A DNA stretch of 64,000 nt from positions 1 to 64,000 of the forward strand of contig NZ_JAUTWS010000010.1 in NCBI RefSeq assembly GCF_030657435.1, written 5' to 3'. Under the pieces are notes generated by a model that made no database searches, was not told where the DNA came from, and was given only the letters and a program-made list of their open reading frames with translations. The DNA comes from Paracraurococcus lichenis (GTDB taxonomy: Bacteria > Pseudomonadota > Alphaproteobacteria > Acetobacterales > Acetobacteraceae). Both the position numbers and the translations under genes were made by a program. This document shows, one piece after another, positions 63,771 through 64,000 of this stretch (position 1 is the first letter of the stretch; each line of letters starts with the position of its first letter).

Positions 63771-64000
63771 ACGGAACGAGTCCCTTCGGACGGCGCGGGA
63801 CAATGGCGGATGCGGCCGGTGGGGACAAGCGGCCGGCGTTGACCTCGGCGCGCCGCTTGCCTATCTGTCGCCACGCGCCGGGGTCGCGCAGCACCCGCCG
63901 CCCGGAAGGGGCTGGGGCCCGGCTTGGCCCTCTCTCCCCCTCCCGTCCTCACCCCGCCTCGCCTGCGGCGCCGGTTTGGCCGTGGCCCGCGCCCACCGGC
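63771..64000. other. window end without a supported gene
   Basis: 230 bases upstream of the PPIase. Open frames here show no family resemblance. It probably contains the divergent promoter region of the next gene outside the window. Confidence 0.5.

Overview
The window is very G+C-rich and tightly packed. Most neighbouring same-strand genes overlap by 1-4 bases (ATGA, GTGA or TGATG junctions). Protein families and gene order point to an alphaproteobacterium, most likely Acetobacteraceae (Roseomonas-like). The evidence is the ffh-rpsP-rimM-trmD-rplS-leuC-leuD-leuB string, a complete Tad pilus locus, an HWE-family histidine kinase, and many family-typical accessory proteins. The genus is an inference from remembered gene order and was not searched.

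Layout: 0.2-0.9 kb holds a Phd/VapC-type toxin-antitoxin pair. 1.0-4.1 kb is a four-gene osmoprotectant (glycine betaine-type) ABC importer. 4.3-9.6 kb (minus strand) is an iron-uptake block under a Fur-box-like site: TonB-dependent siderophore receptor, DUF3649, PepSY membrane protein, DUF3325 and DUF4198. 9.9-10.3 kb has three tRNA-Arg genes. 10.4-20 kb (minus) is housekeeping: thrS, infC, ffh, rpsP, rimM, trmD, rplS, leuC, leuD, leuB. 20.1-36.7 kb is mixed: a NYN-LOTUS RNA-binding/nuclease protein, a three-PAS HWE kinase, two glycosyltransferases, an Ldh-family dehydrogenase, DUF2243, FAH-family and alpha/beta hydrolases, a YqaA protein, an MFS transporter, a small secreted protein, an Asp/Glu racemase-like protein, an LLM flavin oxidoreductase, a hybrid kinase and a wHTH/J-domain-like protein.

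36.7-49.2 kb (plus) is a complete Tad (tight adherence, type IVc) pilus locus: lytic transglycosylase, flp pilin, cpaA, cpaB, cpaC, a short cpaD, cpaE, cpaF, tadB, tadC, two TadE/F pseudopilin-like genes, tadG and tadD. 49.4-58.9 kb is rich in hydrolases: an aminotransferase, a divergent gamma-glutamyltransferase-like lipoprotein, an M48 protease, a DsbA-like protein, an MBL-like protein, M81 MlrC, an ArgE/M20 deacetylase and an AstE/aspartoacylase-like protein. 58.9-60.4 kb is a FitAB/VapBC pair translationally coupled to a CinA/MoaB-domain gene. 60.4-63.8 kb holds a GNAT-Nudix fusion, argJ and a parvulin-type PPIase.

I saw no insertion sequence, prophage, CRISPR array or rRNA. The least explained signals are dispersed or palindromic repeats: a 63-bp tandem with a diverged relative 31 kb away, a compound palindrome after the MFS gene, and an in-frame palindromic repeat inside trmD. 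Others are a non-canonical infC start, a GGT-like protein with Ser at the nucleophile position, and the vapC-cinA coupling.
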